Positions 31,905 through 41,412 of a stretch of DNA of 64,000 nucleotides are shown one piece after another. The notes under the pieces are model-generated. The model did no database searches. It was not told where the DNA came from and saw only the letters and a program-made list of their open reading frames with translations. A program made the translations under genes and the position numbers. The stretch covers positions 372,001 through 436,000 of the forward strand of contig JAYKKM010000082.1 in the NCBI GenBank assembly GCA_035772405.1, read 5' to 3'. This stretch comes from Chrysogorgia sp. JL179-B06. Taxonomy: Eukaryota > Cnidaria > Anthozoa > Scleralcyonacea > Chrysogorgiidae. How positions within the stretch are numbered: the first letter of the stretch is position 1; every line of letters starts with the position of its first letter.

Positions 31905-31967
31905 GGAAACTTGATGAACCCTTGGAAAATAGCGGATTTCAAAGGTTTGTTTCGGATGGTAATTCAA

Positions 31968-32027
31968 AATGTCAAAACGGCGTGTTTTTCTTTCTGATCA
32001 TTCGTTAGTGATCTGGATACCAAAGAG
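31968..32027 (+). CDS. Candidate first coding exon in foldback arm
   Basis: ATG opens MSKRRVFLSDHSLVIWIPKR and meets a splice donor AGAG|GTAAGAC at 32028. It lies downstream of the NRF1-type site, so the arm looks like a promoter plus first exon. The mirrored exon on the minus strand is at about 34517-34576 and keeps the same start codon, but its donor-side sequence reads AGGTAGACT rather than AGGTAAGAC. No later exon is identifiable in the element, so the product is unknown. Confidence 0.42.
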
Positions 32028-34689
32028 GTAAGACTTTTTCGCTATTTTTTTATAGAATTGACGATTAAATCCTCGAAATATGCCTTAAATATGTTTTGGT
32101 TTTCGTGTGTTCGGTCATGTATGAGCTGATTTGCAGTTCCCACTTAGTTTGCGATGCCTCCAATTCGGATTTTCCCCACGTGCCTATCACTGGTTTTATG
32201 TATTTTCGTTAAATGAACATGTTTCAATCTATTTTACTGGTAACAAACCCTATTTGTTCTATCTGTGTTATGATCTGTATGTGCTTTCGGCGTCCATTGT
32301 GAAAATCATCATTGTTGCAGTTGTGTATGGTTTCCCTTGCCTTTCCGTTGAATCGGTATGAAGTTTTAGATTAGAAAACATTTTTGGCCACTTCAGACTT
32401 GCAAATAAGTCCACAGAACGTAACTGGCCTGTTTTAAACGGGAACCAAAGGCCTAATCTTAGTCGTTGCACTTTGCTTGTGCTGGTGTCACCTCGGTAAT
32501 AATAATGTGGAGGATTGCTTATTTTTACATTAAGAGTAAAATTTAAAAATAAGCTCCTGGAAACCAAATTATTTTTTGTGTAGTGTTTACGTTATGCCCG
32601 AACTCCAAATTAGTTATATTTACAATGCCAGAATAATTCGGCGTAGTGTCAATTTAGTCAAAATATTTGACCATTTTAAGTTTCAATCTCCTGTTCAAAG
32701 TTTCTTTAATCAGATTTTAATATTATATTTGTATAGAATATTTTTGGGTATTTTATTATTTTATGGAATGAAATGAAACAGGTAAGATGTTTTTTATAAT
32801 TTTTGGTAATATTTTTATGATCAGTTGGCTTAATACTGACTAAACACAACGGTACATTATAATATGTGTCAACAGATATAAATTATGAGACCATCAAATG
32901 ATAATACATTGTGGAAATACAATTTTCTGGAAAACTGCTCCTGGAAACCATGCAAATATTGTATATATTATTCTTAATTGTTTTGCAAACAATGTGCATG
33001 GTTTTATTGATCTGTAAAAATTCAGTTGTTCTAACATTTATGTACCTTAACTTTACATGCTAAAGATAGGCAGCCATATTGGATTTGTACATAAAAAGTA
33101 ATTTTATGTAATTTGACATAAATTTTGGGTAATTTTACATGTTGTAAATAGTTTATAGAACATTGTTCACCAGATAACTCCCTGGCCATTATCCAAGACA
33201 AGCAAAGGATTTGCCTTTTGGACATCCACAATCATAAAGGGAAAGGAGGAACAATAATGTTGGGAAATATCAATGAATTGGAACTGTTTTGCTGGGTAGT
33301 GGAAGCCATGTTACAAAGAGATTGGAAATTGGAAAACATCATTGGCGTTTTCAAATTTGTCTTCCGTTAAACTGAACAATGTTCTATAAACTATTTACAA
33401 CATGTAAAATTACCCAAAATTTATGTCAAATTACATAAAATTACTTTTTATGTACAAATCCAATATGGCTGCCTATCTTTAGCATGTAAAGTTAAGGTAC
33501 ATAAATGTTAGAACAACTGAATTTTTACAGATCAATAAAACCATGCACATTGTTTGCAAAACAATTAAGAATAATATATACAATATTTGCATGGTTTCCA
33601 GGAACAGTTTTCCAGAAAATTGTATTTCCACAATGTATTATCATTTGATGGTCTCATAATTTATATCTGTTGACACATATTATAATGTACCATTGTGTTT
33701 AGTCAGTATTAAGCCAACTGATCATAAAAATATTACCAAAAATTATAAAAAACATCTCACCTGTTTCATTTCATTCCATAAAATAATAAAATACCCAAAA
33801 ATATTCTATACAAATATAATATTAAAATCTGATTAAAGAAACTTTGAACAGGAGGTTGAAACTTAAAATGGTCAAATATTTTGACTAAATTGACACTACG
33901 CCGAATTTTTCTGGCATTGTAAATATAACTAATTTGGAGTTCGGGCATAACGTAAACACTACACAAAAAATAATTTGGTTTCCAGGAGCCGATTTTTAAA
34001 TTTTACTCTTAATGTAAAAATAAGCAATCCTCCACATTATTATTATTATCGAGGTGACACCAGCACAAGCAAAGTGCAACGACTAAGATTAGGCCTTTGG
34101 TTCCCGTTTAAAACAGGCCAGTTACGTTCTGTGGACTTATTTGCAAGTCTGAAGTGGCCAAAAATGTTTTCTAATCTAAAACTTCATACCGATTCAACGG
34201 AAAGGCAAGGGAAACCATACACAACTGCAACAATGATGATTTTCACAATGGACGCCGAAAGCACATACAGATCATAACACAGATAGAACAAATAGGGTTT
34301 GTTACCAGTAAAATAGATTGAAACATGTTCATTTAACGAAAATACATAAAACCAGTGATAGGCACGTGGGGAAAATCCGAATTGGAGGCATCACAAACTA
34401 AGTGGGAACTGCAAATCAGCTCATACATGACCGAACACACGAAAACCAAAACATATTTAAGGCATATTTCGAGGATTTAATCGTCAATTCTATAAAAAAA
34501 TAGCAAAAAAGTCTACCTCTTTGGTATCCAGATCACTAACGAATGATCAGAAAGAAAAACACGCCGTTTTGACATTTTGAATTACCATCCGAAACAAACC
34601 TTTGAAATCCGCCGTTTTCCAAGCGTTCATCAAGTTTCCTCTCGCGCATGCGCAGACAAATTGCACCTATGTTTATTGATCCCCATACT

Positions 34690-35835
34690 TTGTTCGTCCT
34701 GGAAACGCTCCCCAGCTCCGTTCAGCTCCAGTGCTAGCGCTCAAATGAGCAAATAACCGCGCATTCTTAAACGTAGGCCTGGGCCGGAGCACACACCACC
34801 TGACGCTGCATCAAACCACCGGAGTTTGGCAACCCTGTTCATGTAGAGATCCACAGTTTCGCAGATGCCAGCGAATCGGGAATTGGTCAAGTATCGTACA
34901 TAAGCTCTACAAACAAATCATCTAAACCGATGTCTAAGAGTCTCGGCTTGGGTTTGCAATCGCTTGCTGTGGTTTCTAATTTAAAGCTGAAAGTTGCCAA
35001 GTTGAAATCATTGACTACAATGGCCCCGTTTTCAAGACTTTCAAGCTATTCTTGGCTATACAGCTTGTTCTGGAGACGTAATGTTAAACCCTGGCCCACA
35101 AAGCAATGTATATTTCTGTTCTTTGGACCGATATGGCGTCTATGACGAAAGTTTTTCATCTCAGGACAGTGAAAGCGAAGGTGAAGGTCAATTCAACACT
35201 TCAGAGAGTTTGCCACATGGCGGTGAATCTCAGTCTTATTTTAATCTGGGCCTACCAAATAAAGGCATACGAATTGGTCATTGGGACGTTAACCATTTAA
35301 CCTCGTCTAAGTTCGACCAAATTAAACTGTTTGAAAGACAGATGGAAAACCGCAAGTTGATGTCCTATGGCTGAATGAAACTTTTTTAAAGCCTGATGAG
35401 TATCAGTCCAATGGCTGAATGAAACTTTTTTAAAGCCTGATGTCCGCTCTTTTTACTCTATCCCTGGATTTACGATCTTTAGACAGGATAGGCAAACAAA
35501 GAATGGCGGTGGGGTCTTGGCTCTCGTTACGGATGAGTTGTCTGCCACCCGCAGGAATGATTTGGAAGACATAAACTAGGAGATATTGTGGCTAGAGGTC
35601 GCTCCTTTCAAATCGAAAAGATCACTTTTGGTAGTGGGAGTCTACCGACCTCCATCTTCTACTAAAGCTGACGATATCGCTCTTGAAAATAATATTGAAA
35701 AAGCTGACCTATTGAATAAAGAGATTATCTTGGCTGGAGATTTTAATATTGATGCTGGCAGAGAACGAATTGACCTTTTTATAGCTTTGCCGAATGACTG
35801 GTCTGGTCTCTTGAATAGCAGTTTATGCTGAAGTA
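34690..35835 (+). pseudogene. LINE ORF fragment: 2A-like motif and endonuclease
   Basis: A frame with GDVMLNPGP at 35072-35098 is followed by a Ser/acidic linker, GIRIGHWDVNHLTSSKF (start of the APE-type endonuclease), DVLWLNETFLKPD, RQDRQTKNGGG, VGVYRPPSSTKADD and LAGDFNIDAG (endonuclease motifs). A tandem duplication of TGGCTGAATGAAACTTTTTT and following bases (about 35368-35398 and 35412-35442) and other shifts break the frame. The fragment stops near 35830 before any RT. It is an L2/CR1-type LINE piece immediately upstream of the XPG start codon. Confidence 0.75.
35072..35098 (+). other. 2A-like peptide motif in LINE ORF
   Basis: The codons read GDVMLNPGP. The 2A consensus is D(V/I)ExNPGP; here Glu is replaced by Met. 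2A-like sequences are known near the N-terminus of some invertebrate non-LTR retrotransposons, where they cause ribosome skipping. Preceding residues (FQAILGYTACS) match the usual hydrophobic upstream helix. Confidence 0.6.
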
Positions 35836-36650
35836 TTGCTCGCACTTTCTGATTGTTTCTGTTTTTGCAACATTCGACTTTTTGTTTTTCGAGCAGCTGC
35901 TGCCATCCAATAAGAATTAAGCTCAGTTGGTGACATATGTGCCACTCTATTTTTCCTTATTTCTGGCACTATTCATCCCCTTTTTTATGACGCCATCTCT
36001 TGTTTCTTTCGGATGCAGATAATTTTCCCTCCTTAGTCATTAGAATATAGAAAGATTTTACCATATATTTCAATAGATTTTATGTGAGAATTTATGTGCC
36101 TAACATTTTAATTCACACAAACCAATCTGGTTTAAAATATTAAAATGTAGAAAAGAACTAAGAATCAATTGGAATGTTTACTAAAATTAACTAAAATGTG
36201 GCCTTAGTTACAAGTCCCTACAGCCAAACAGTTCGTTTGGCCATGCTGGTGATACACTGGTACTGTATATAATTCTTATATAGTACAGTAACTCCTAGAA
36301 CTTCAGCCAGATTTAATAAGTATAATATTTCTTAACAGTTTATACCTTAAATAGTAAAATTTTCCAGTCTAAATAGCAAAAATTGTAAGTAAAAAAAACA
36401 CTAACCTTGGTTGTATATCCAACACATCAGCTTCGATTCGAATTCCCTCCATTTTTCTCTGCACTGCAGTGCTCATGTGCGAAGTGATTTACCACTGGAT
36501 TGTAGTATTGTGGGCTCAGGTTATGTTTTATGCATGGTTGAGCCCTTCTTTTGCACTACTTTTCTGACATTTTTCAATGGTCACACACGTGACAATTTGT
36601 CACGTGTGTGACAGATACTTTTTGGCCTGAACTACCCTTATTGATTTAGG
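35836..36650. other. Non-coding stretch
   Basis: No supported gene. Near 36578-36612 is an inverted pair GTCACACACGTGAC / GTCACGTGTGTGAC; a related GTGTCACGTGTGTGACATG lies at 53442-53460, near the matching end of the inverted copy. Confidence 0.5.
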
Positions 36651-36689
36651 GAGATAGTTCAGTATTTTAATTTTTGAGACTGTAGTGCT

Positions 36690-37165
36690 GATTTATAATA
36701 GGCAATTCCCACAATAGCAATGCATCATGGGAGTTGTGGGATACTTTCAGAGGAAATGGCTGCCACAAAGTAAGCATTTTGCTTGAAAGAATTGCTGGCT
36801 TTTTAAATATTTTCTTCCACCAAAGAGAATTTTACAGTTCTCATTAGGATTGTGAGGGTATGAACCACATTCTGCACCAAAGGCAGTGAAATCGCAGCTG
36901 AAATAAGCGAGAAAATGACTTCAGAGTGATTCATGGAGCGACTATTCTTCGAAAAAAACCGTTCTTGAAGAAGTGTCTTTCTGGACATTAGCAGGTAAGC
37001 GCATGGATTTCCGCACAGTAAATCATTCGGCTTCAGTTACATGTATGAATGGTTGATCTGTCAGTATCGCGTAGTTGTTGTGCTGGCAAGTATTTCTTAA
37101 TACTTTTTTTGCTTGTTGAAATTGACAAGGTCTGGCGTTGTGCTTGATCAGTTGTTGGATAATTA
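36690..37165. repeat. Repeat unit copy A, left segment (inverted match to 52905-53390)
   Basis: This segment is the near-identical reverse complement of 52905-53390, including GAAAGACACTTCTTCAAGAA / TTCGTCAAGAACG and the region coding MNHSEVIFSLISAA (minus strand here, 36988-36803). The ORF is kept in both copies with a few substitutions. A donor-like GCAG|GTAAGCG at 36992 suggests that the plus strand may also be an exon. Confidence 0.85.
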
Positions 37166-37645
37166 TCTCCTTGTGAGACAATGTTTTTTAAATTGTTTTG
37201 ATGCGAAATAAACCTGTTTTATGAGCAACGGTTCAAGTATTTTACAAAAGCTCCAAGTGCAAAGTACTTTCGCCTGGTTTCTTGTCGTTGTTTTCCTTTT
37301 CTATTTCCATTGTTGTAGTTGGTTCGTATCTCTCAAAATAACAAGTAGGTTCGAGAATTAGTTTAGGTTGTAAATATAATTTCAGGACTATAAATTCACT
37401 AAATATTTTGAAAAATTGTGGAGTTTTTTACCAATAAACCTTTTAAAATATTTAATGTAAATATATGAAATAAATCTCTCAATAATGTAAAATATAGGAA
37501 TATTATACTTATAATAATAAACTAGTCCATGTAGTTAAACCATAGGTAGTGTAGTTAAATCGTAAGAATAATTCTAAATTTGTAGTTTAAATAATTTGTA
37601 GTTTATATAATAAAGTTATATCATAAAATATACAGTATATATATT
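37166..37645. other. Non-coding AT-rich stretch upstream of the YqaJ gene
   Basis: Absent from the inverted copy at 52-53 kb. No ORF or repeat is supported; it may contain the gene's promoter. Confidence 0.4.
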
Positions 37646-39230
37646 TTATGATGGAGGATGAACCTTGTACTTCAGTGGAGAGTAAAAGAGAGATACAATT
37701 GCTAGTTCCAGGAGGTGAAATGTGGACAAATAACTTAACAGATATCCCTGGCTTTTCATATAAAAAATTGGAACACTTAATTTTTGAATCTGAAAAAAAA
37801 CAGCAGATCACAAGCCTGCAGAGGCCTTAAAACACAAAAAGGTGGATATCGCCTTTTTAAGGCTGGGTTTACAACACAAATCAAGGTCAAACCAAATGTA
37901 AAGAAAGGTCCTGAAGCAGCCATTTCCTTGTTCGTTGTAAATTAGGTGCCCAAATGCGAAAAAGAAGATCTGGTTTATGTTCACTTGGACAAAATCTCTG
38001 GGGATATTGTGTTTGCAAAATGTTACTGCCCTGCTGGAGCTGGTTGCAAGCATGTAGCAGCCCTTTTGTTTCAACTTTTGGACTTTATAGAGTTAGGACT
38101 GAGTGAGATACCTGATGACAAAACGTGTACTCAGGAACTTCAACAGTGGCATGTTCCCAAAAAAGCTGTATCACAGGAAGTCATTCTTTTTGAGGATCTT
38201 ATTTTCCCCCAAGATAGCTATGAAAAGGACAAAAATGGCCGTAAACGTCCTATATATTGTAGAAGGCAAGAGGGCAATGTATAGTTTAACATCAGAGAAG
38301 ATCAGCAAAAGTGACTTGGAACGACTTAAAGTTGGCTTGGAAACAGCTGGAAGTAATTGCTCCTTAATTGGACTTCTCACAGACAATGACTGCATTCCAT
38401 GTGAATTTAATGTCAACAAATTACCATCCAGGCAGAGAGTGCTTAATGCAGAAGCAGCAGGAAGTAAACTAGAAGCGACAGCTATAAGACAGCATATATC
38501 CTGGCAAAATTAAATGAAGAAATTGATTTTTCTGCAGTTCCCGTACAACAAAAATGCACAGAGTTTGTCAAAGACAGATTACTAGTCGACAACAAGACAT
38601 GTTTAGAAATAGAGAAAAACACATGTGCACAGAGTGATCGTGCAGAATGGTATGCCCAAAGAAGATGTCGGTTGACATCATCAATATTTGGCTCAGTGAT
38701 GAAGAGACGACAAACCATTGTCAATGGGGAACTGAAAATGAACATGCTGCTTTACTTAGGTATCATGAGTATAAACAGACAAAGAATGAAGCAGTAGAGA
38801 TTTGTTATGCATGTGGTGTAGTGGTCAATCCAAAGTGGCCATGGCTTGGTGTAGTGGTCAATCCAAAGTGGCCATGGCTTGGACCCAGCCCTGATGCATT
38901 AATTTTGGATGCAAAAGAAATATCTATCTATGGAGCTAAGGAGGTGAAATGTCCAGCATCCAAAGCAGATGAAAATAAATCCTCTCAACATGAAGATCCT
39001 TTCTAGTGTACACAACAAAATCTAACCAACGCAACTGGCAAATTGCCATAACCCCTTGTGACTGAAAGAAGTAAAGATGACTTTTTTTCAGAGATGGCTT
39101 TCCATTTATCAGCTCCGAACAAAACAATTTATTATCACAAGGTTCCATAATGAACTTGAATGGAGAGAGAATATTTTACCACAAGTAACTGCTTTTTATT
39201 TTGATTATTTGATGAATCTTGTTTAAATTT
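37646..39230 (+). pseudogene. SWIM zinc-finger and YqaJ-type exonuclease gene, broken
   Basis: The frame starts at ATG 37646/37649 (MEDEPCTSVESKREIQLLVP). After a shift it gives KAGFTTQIKVKPN and the SWIM finger IVFAKCYCPAGAGCKHVAAL (CxCx5CxH, about 38010-38070). After further shifts come SDRAEWYAQRRCRLTSSIFG (start of YqaJ nuclease), CYACGVVVNPKWPWLG, PSPDALILD and AKEVKCPAS (the D...ExK nuclease motif). A 33-bp unit is tandemly duplicated in frame at 38815-38880. The next block of the protein lies on the minus strand (38972-39146; LKKSHLYFFQSQGVMA, DFVVYTRKDLHVERIYF), then the plus strand resumes with HNELEWRENILPQVTAFYFD. A micro-inversion thus sits within the gene. YqaJ nucleases are lambda-exonuclease-like; SWIM-YqaJ proteins are common in cnidarian repeats. 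This copy is inactive. Confidence 0.8.
38815..38880 (+). repeat. 33-bp in-frame tandem duplication
   Basis: GGTGTAGTGGTCAATCCAAA followed by GTGGCCATGGCTT occurs twice without change, adding 11 residues to the YqaJ domain (VVVNPKWPWLG repeated). Confidence 0.95.
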
Positions 39231-39263
39231 TCAAAACAATTACAGGTTTCTTTAAAACAATAA

Positions 39264-39330
39264 ATTGAAATGAAATAAATTGAATTGAAATAAATTGAAT
39301 TGAAATAATTCAATTCAATTCAATTCAATG
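39264..39330. repeat. ATTGAA/TTCAAT simple repeat
   Basis: Runs of TAAATTGAATTGAAA switching to AATTCAATTCAATTCAAT make an inverted simple-sequence hairpin. Confidence 0.9.
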
Positions 39331-39524
39331 TTAAAAATTGCTTTTTTATGGTTGCAATATAATTATTTACATATAATTATCTTCATAATATATTAACAGA
39401 AATAAATACTCTTTCTATTAATTTAGAGAAACACATATTATTTCACAACTATAGTTATCTGCTTATTTATTTATTTAAAATAAATTGTTTTTATTTTGAA
39501 CAACCTTTACTCTTTGTGCTGACA

Positions 39525-40145
39525 AATTAGTAGGCCGTAGGATGAGATTAAGTAATGGAAGTAATTAAGTAATGGAACTAAGTAATTTTTGCTAAGTAAT
39601 TAAGACTAAGTAATTGAGACTAAGTAATTAAGTAATGTGGAACTAAGTAATTTTTGCTTAAATCAAAAGATAAGAACTTATTTTATCAGAATCCACTGCT
39701 CCCCAAGCGATAAAGTTGCACATATTGAAATAAAAACCCTCCGAAGTTCGCTGTGTTTGCCTTTCAAATTCTACGTAGATCCGCCATTTCGTGTTGCTAT
39801 GCCACAAGTGCTTTAGTGTGATTGGCCAGTTAAGAACCGTCAGCCAATAAGCAAGCGCAAAAGACCGGATGTTGCTTCGCAAGGTAAACACATGCGATGA
39901 AACATGGAAGTGTTGCAAGGAAAGCACTGGAATAAATAAATATTACGGTGAGTTTTTTACACTTTATTATGTTTAATAGTCTCATGAATATTTAAGAACA
40001 GTCTAGTCTTCTGACAAACCGATTGGATCGCTGGTTACTTTTGTAGCAACTTTATACAAGCTGCGCTGTGGTATTTCTTCGTACATCCACATGAAACCAA
40101 ATCGTTGCAGGATACTGGCATAGATGGTAGAGTTAACCATTTTAC
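39525..40145. repeat. Repeat unit copy A, right segment (inverted match to 47680-47880 plus 52372-52690)
   Basis: This region is the reverse complement of sequence now on both sides of the Gypsy-2 element, including CCACTGCTCCCCAAGCG, CGCCATTTCGTGTTGCTATG and GATTGGCCAGTT (an inverted CCAAT box). At 39545-39660 a TAAGTAAT-type minisatellite is expanded compared with the other copy. CpG-containing sequence, a CCAAT box and CGCCATTTCG suggest promoter function on the minus strand. Confidence 0.85.
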
Positions 40146-41100
40146 GTCAAGGCTTCCCTTAGATACTTGCCACCCACCAGTTTCACTCTAAGCCAACAGT
40201 CTGTTTTCCAACTTCTATTTGCCGCAGCTGTAGCCAGATCAATTTCCTTGCCAATATGGCAATAGGAAGCGACACTACAGCTAATTACCACCAACTAGTG
40301 CATGAAATCCCAGAAGATTACTGATCATCTGCTGGTAAAGTTGTTGAGCTATTGTGTGCACTGGATAACACTTTCTTTTCTTAGCAGTTCCACCAAGCAC
40401 CCATGTTTCCACATCTTGATTTTGTCCTATGAAATGAACTAAAAGCTACACACATCTGTGTCCCCCTACACTACTAAAAGCTTATTGTAGCTGTTACTAA
40501 CTGCATCACAGCATGCAAAACAATATGTGTGTCAGCTTGTTCATGGTTGCATTTCGAATGCATTATGTTGCCTGAACGTGTTGAATGTGCCTTAGTCACA
40601 AGTGATGGATTCAAGGACACAACTAACTCACAACCAAGACACAAGGTATGCTTTATTTCAAGTTTGGCCAGACTTGTGGCAGTGGTAAATCATCTTGATC
40701 ATAGGTCTCTTATTTGTGCTTTGTCTAGTCCTAGCTCGTCGCTATTTTTGTTGATTGCAGGACATATGTATCAAAAAGTACATCAACCCACTTAACATTT
40801 GCATAAATGTGGTGAGTAACTGTCTTGAAGAATATTTTTGCATAGTCCTCAAATATTTTGTTATTATGCAGTTTAATAAGGTATTGAATAAGGGCATGAC
40901 CATTTATCAATAAACATGTCTTGTTACCAGAATTTCAATATCACCTGTCAAAATATCAAGCAAATCTGAATTGGATGTGTTCATATCGCCATTTACTTTT
41001 ACCAATGGCAGTATGTACAGTAAAGTGAGACCATGTTTTGGTGACAGTTTCCTTTTTGAAGCTGAAAATATTATATCCTCAGCTATATTACAAGTCTAAT
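40030..41100 (-). pseudogene. Decayed minus-strand gene of a cnidarian repeat family (DTDV / PVHTIAQ / HALVG)
   Basis: Minus-strand pieces from right to left read AEDIIFSASKRKLSPKHGL near 41090-41020, then DILTGDIEILVT, later GDTDVC and VHFIGQNQDVETWV near 40480-40410, GTAKKRKCYPVHTIAQQLYQ, QMISNLLGFHALVGG near 40300, and TAAANRSWKTDCW. The blocks DTDV...H and PVH.IA..L...LL.FHAL.G follow a pattern I have seen in large uncharacterised cnidarian proteins; the biochemical role is unknown. The Gypsy-1 element interrupts its upstream part at 41124. Stops and shifts are frequent. Confidence 0.5.
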
Positions 41101-41123
41101 TGTGCAACATATCTGTACCTGAT

Positions 41124-41263
41124 TGTAATATAGTTAATAGTCATTATTACGTCATCAGACAAGCAGACCATGTGAGAGGTCTGTGGCGGGAAAACGGCAG
41201 TATAGATTGCATACTTTCATACCAAGAGTTCATATTAAATTGTTATATACAAAAGACATTACA
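41124..41263 (+). repeat. Gypsy-1 5' LTR
   Basis: 140 bp, identical to 45473-45612. It contains TTATTACGTCATCAG, a CRE-like TTACGTCA site. Confidence 0.95.
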
Positions 41264-41412
41264 TCTGGCGACGAGGAAACACGATCGAGACCCACAACTA
41301 ATACACAAGTCTAGAAGAAGTCAACAACCTGAAGTTCAATCGAAACAACATAGAGTCAGTGTACTCAGTCACAGCAGCTTTTCCGTATTAACTCATATAA
41401 TCTTTCTTGACA

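Larger units (their letters stand above)
31871..34674. mobile_element. 2.8-kb palindromic (foldback) element with 8-bp TSD
   Basis: Two arms of about 1.30 kb (31871-33169 and 33373-34674) are near-identical inverted copies around a unique 203-bp centre (33170-33372). The direct repeat ATTGATCC flanks the unit on both sides (31863-31870, 34675-34682), so it inserted as one piece. An 8-bp duplication is typical of hAT and P-type transposons. Paired ORFs in the arms (32268-32567 with 33975-34277; 32576-32776 with 33766-33966) are mirror images and probably not genes. The insertion separates codon 4 from codon 5 of the XPG-like gene. Arm similarity by eye is very high, suggesting recent insertion or gene conversion. 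Confidence 0.93.
29372..34686 (-). pseudogene. XPG/EXO1-like nuclease with C-terminal HIRAN-like domain, split by a foldback element
   Basis: The start reads MGIN on the minus strand at 34686-34675 and continues as ALLQFKPVKDVLKNETIR from 31862, after removal of the 31871-34674 insertion and one TSD copy. Exon 1 includes VVDVN and, after a one-base shift, WLHSRCLAMSPYG (XPG-N), with donor ATGAG|GTAAGAC at 31726. Exon 2 (31547-31429) has DHVWRYVNLLMNS and TPILIFDGRR. Exon 3 (31314-31191) has LLKAQGKVYEAEKLR and IRMKLIE. Exon 4 (from 31062) has CVAPYEADSQL and AISDDSDLLAYGC (metal-binding XPG-I residues). The next has LAGCDYCKLGGVGINKA (helix-hairpin-helix). The final exon (29811-29372) is HIRAN-like (DSNAIAVL, RVGYIAKDLTEYIHPIL). 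A stop precedes LAGCDY and there are at least two frameshifts, so it is now a pseudogene. Real EXO1 proteins lack HIRAN. Confidence 0.78.

Noticed and set aside
32268..34277. Four ORFs of 66-100 codons in the palindrome as genes
   Set aside because: They occur in mirror-image pairs because the arms are inverted copies; no recognised domains, and openness in both arms reflects arm identity rather than selection.
29372..34686. Host EXO1 or FEN1 gene
   Set aside because: The HIRAN-like last exon, very compact catalytic region, broken frame and position beside a transposase-like gene do not fit a conserved host EXO1/FEN1.
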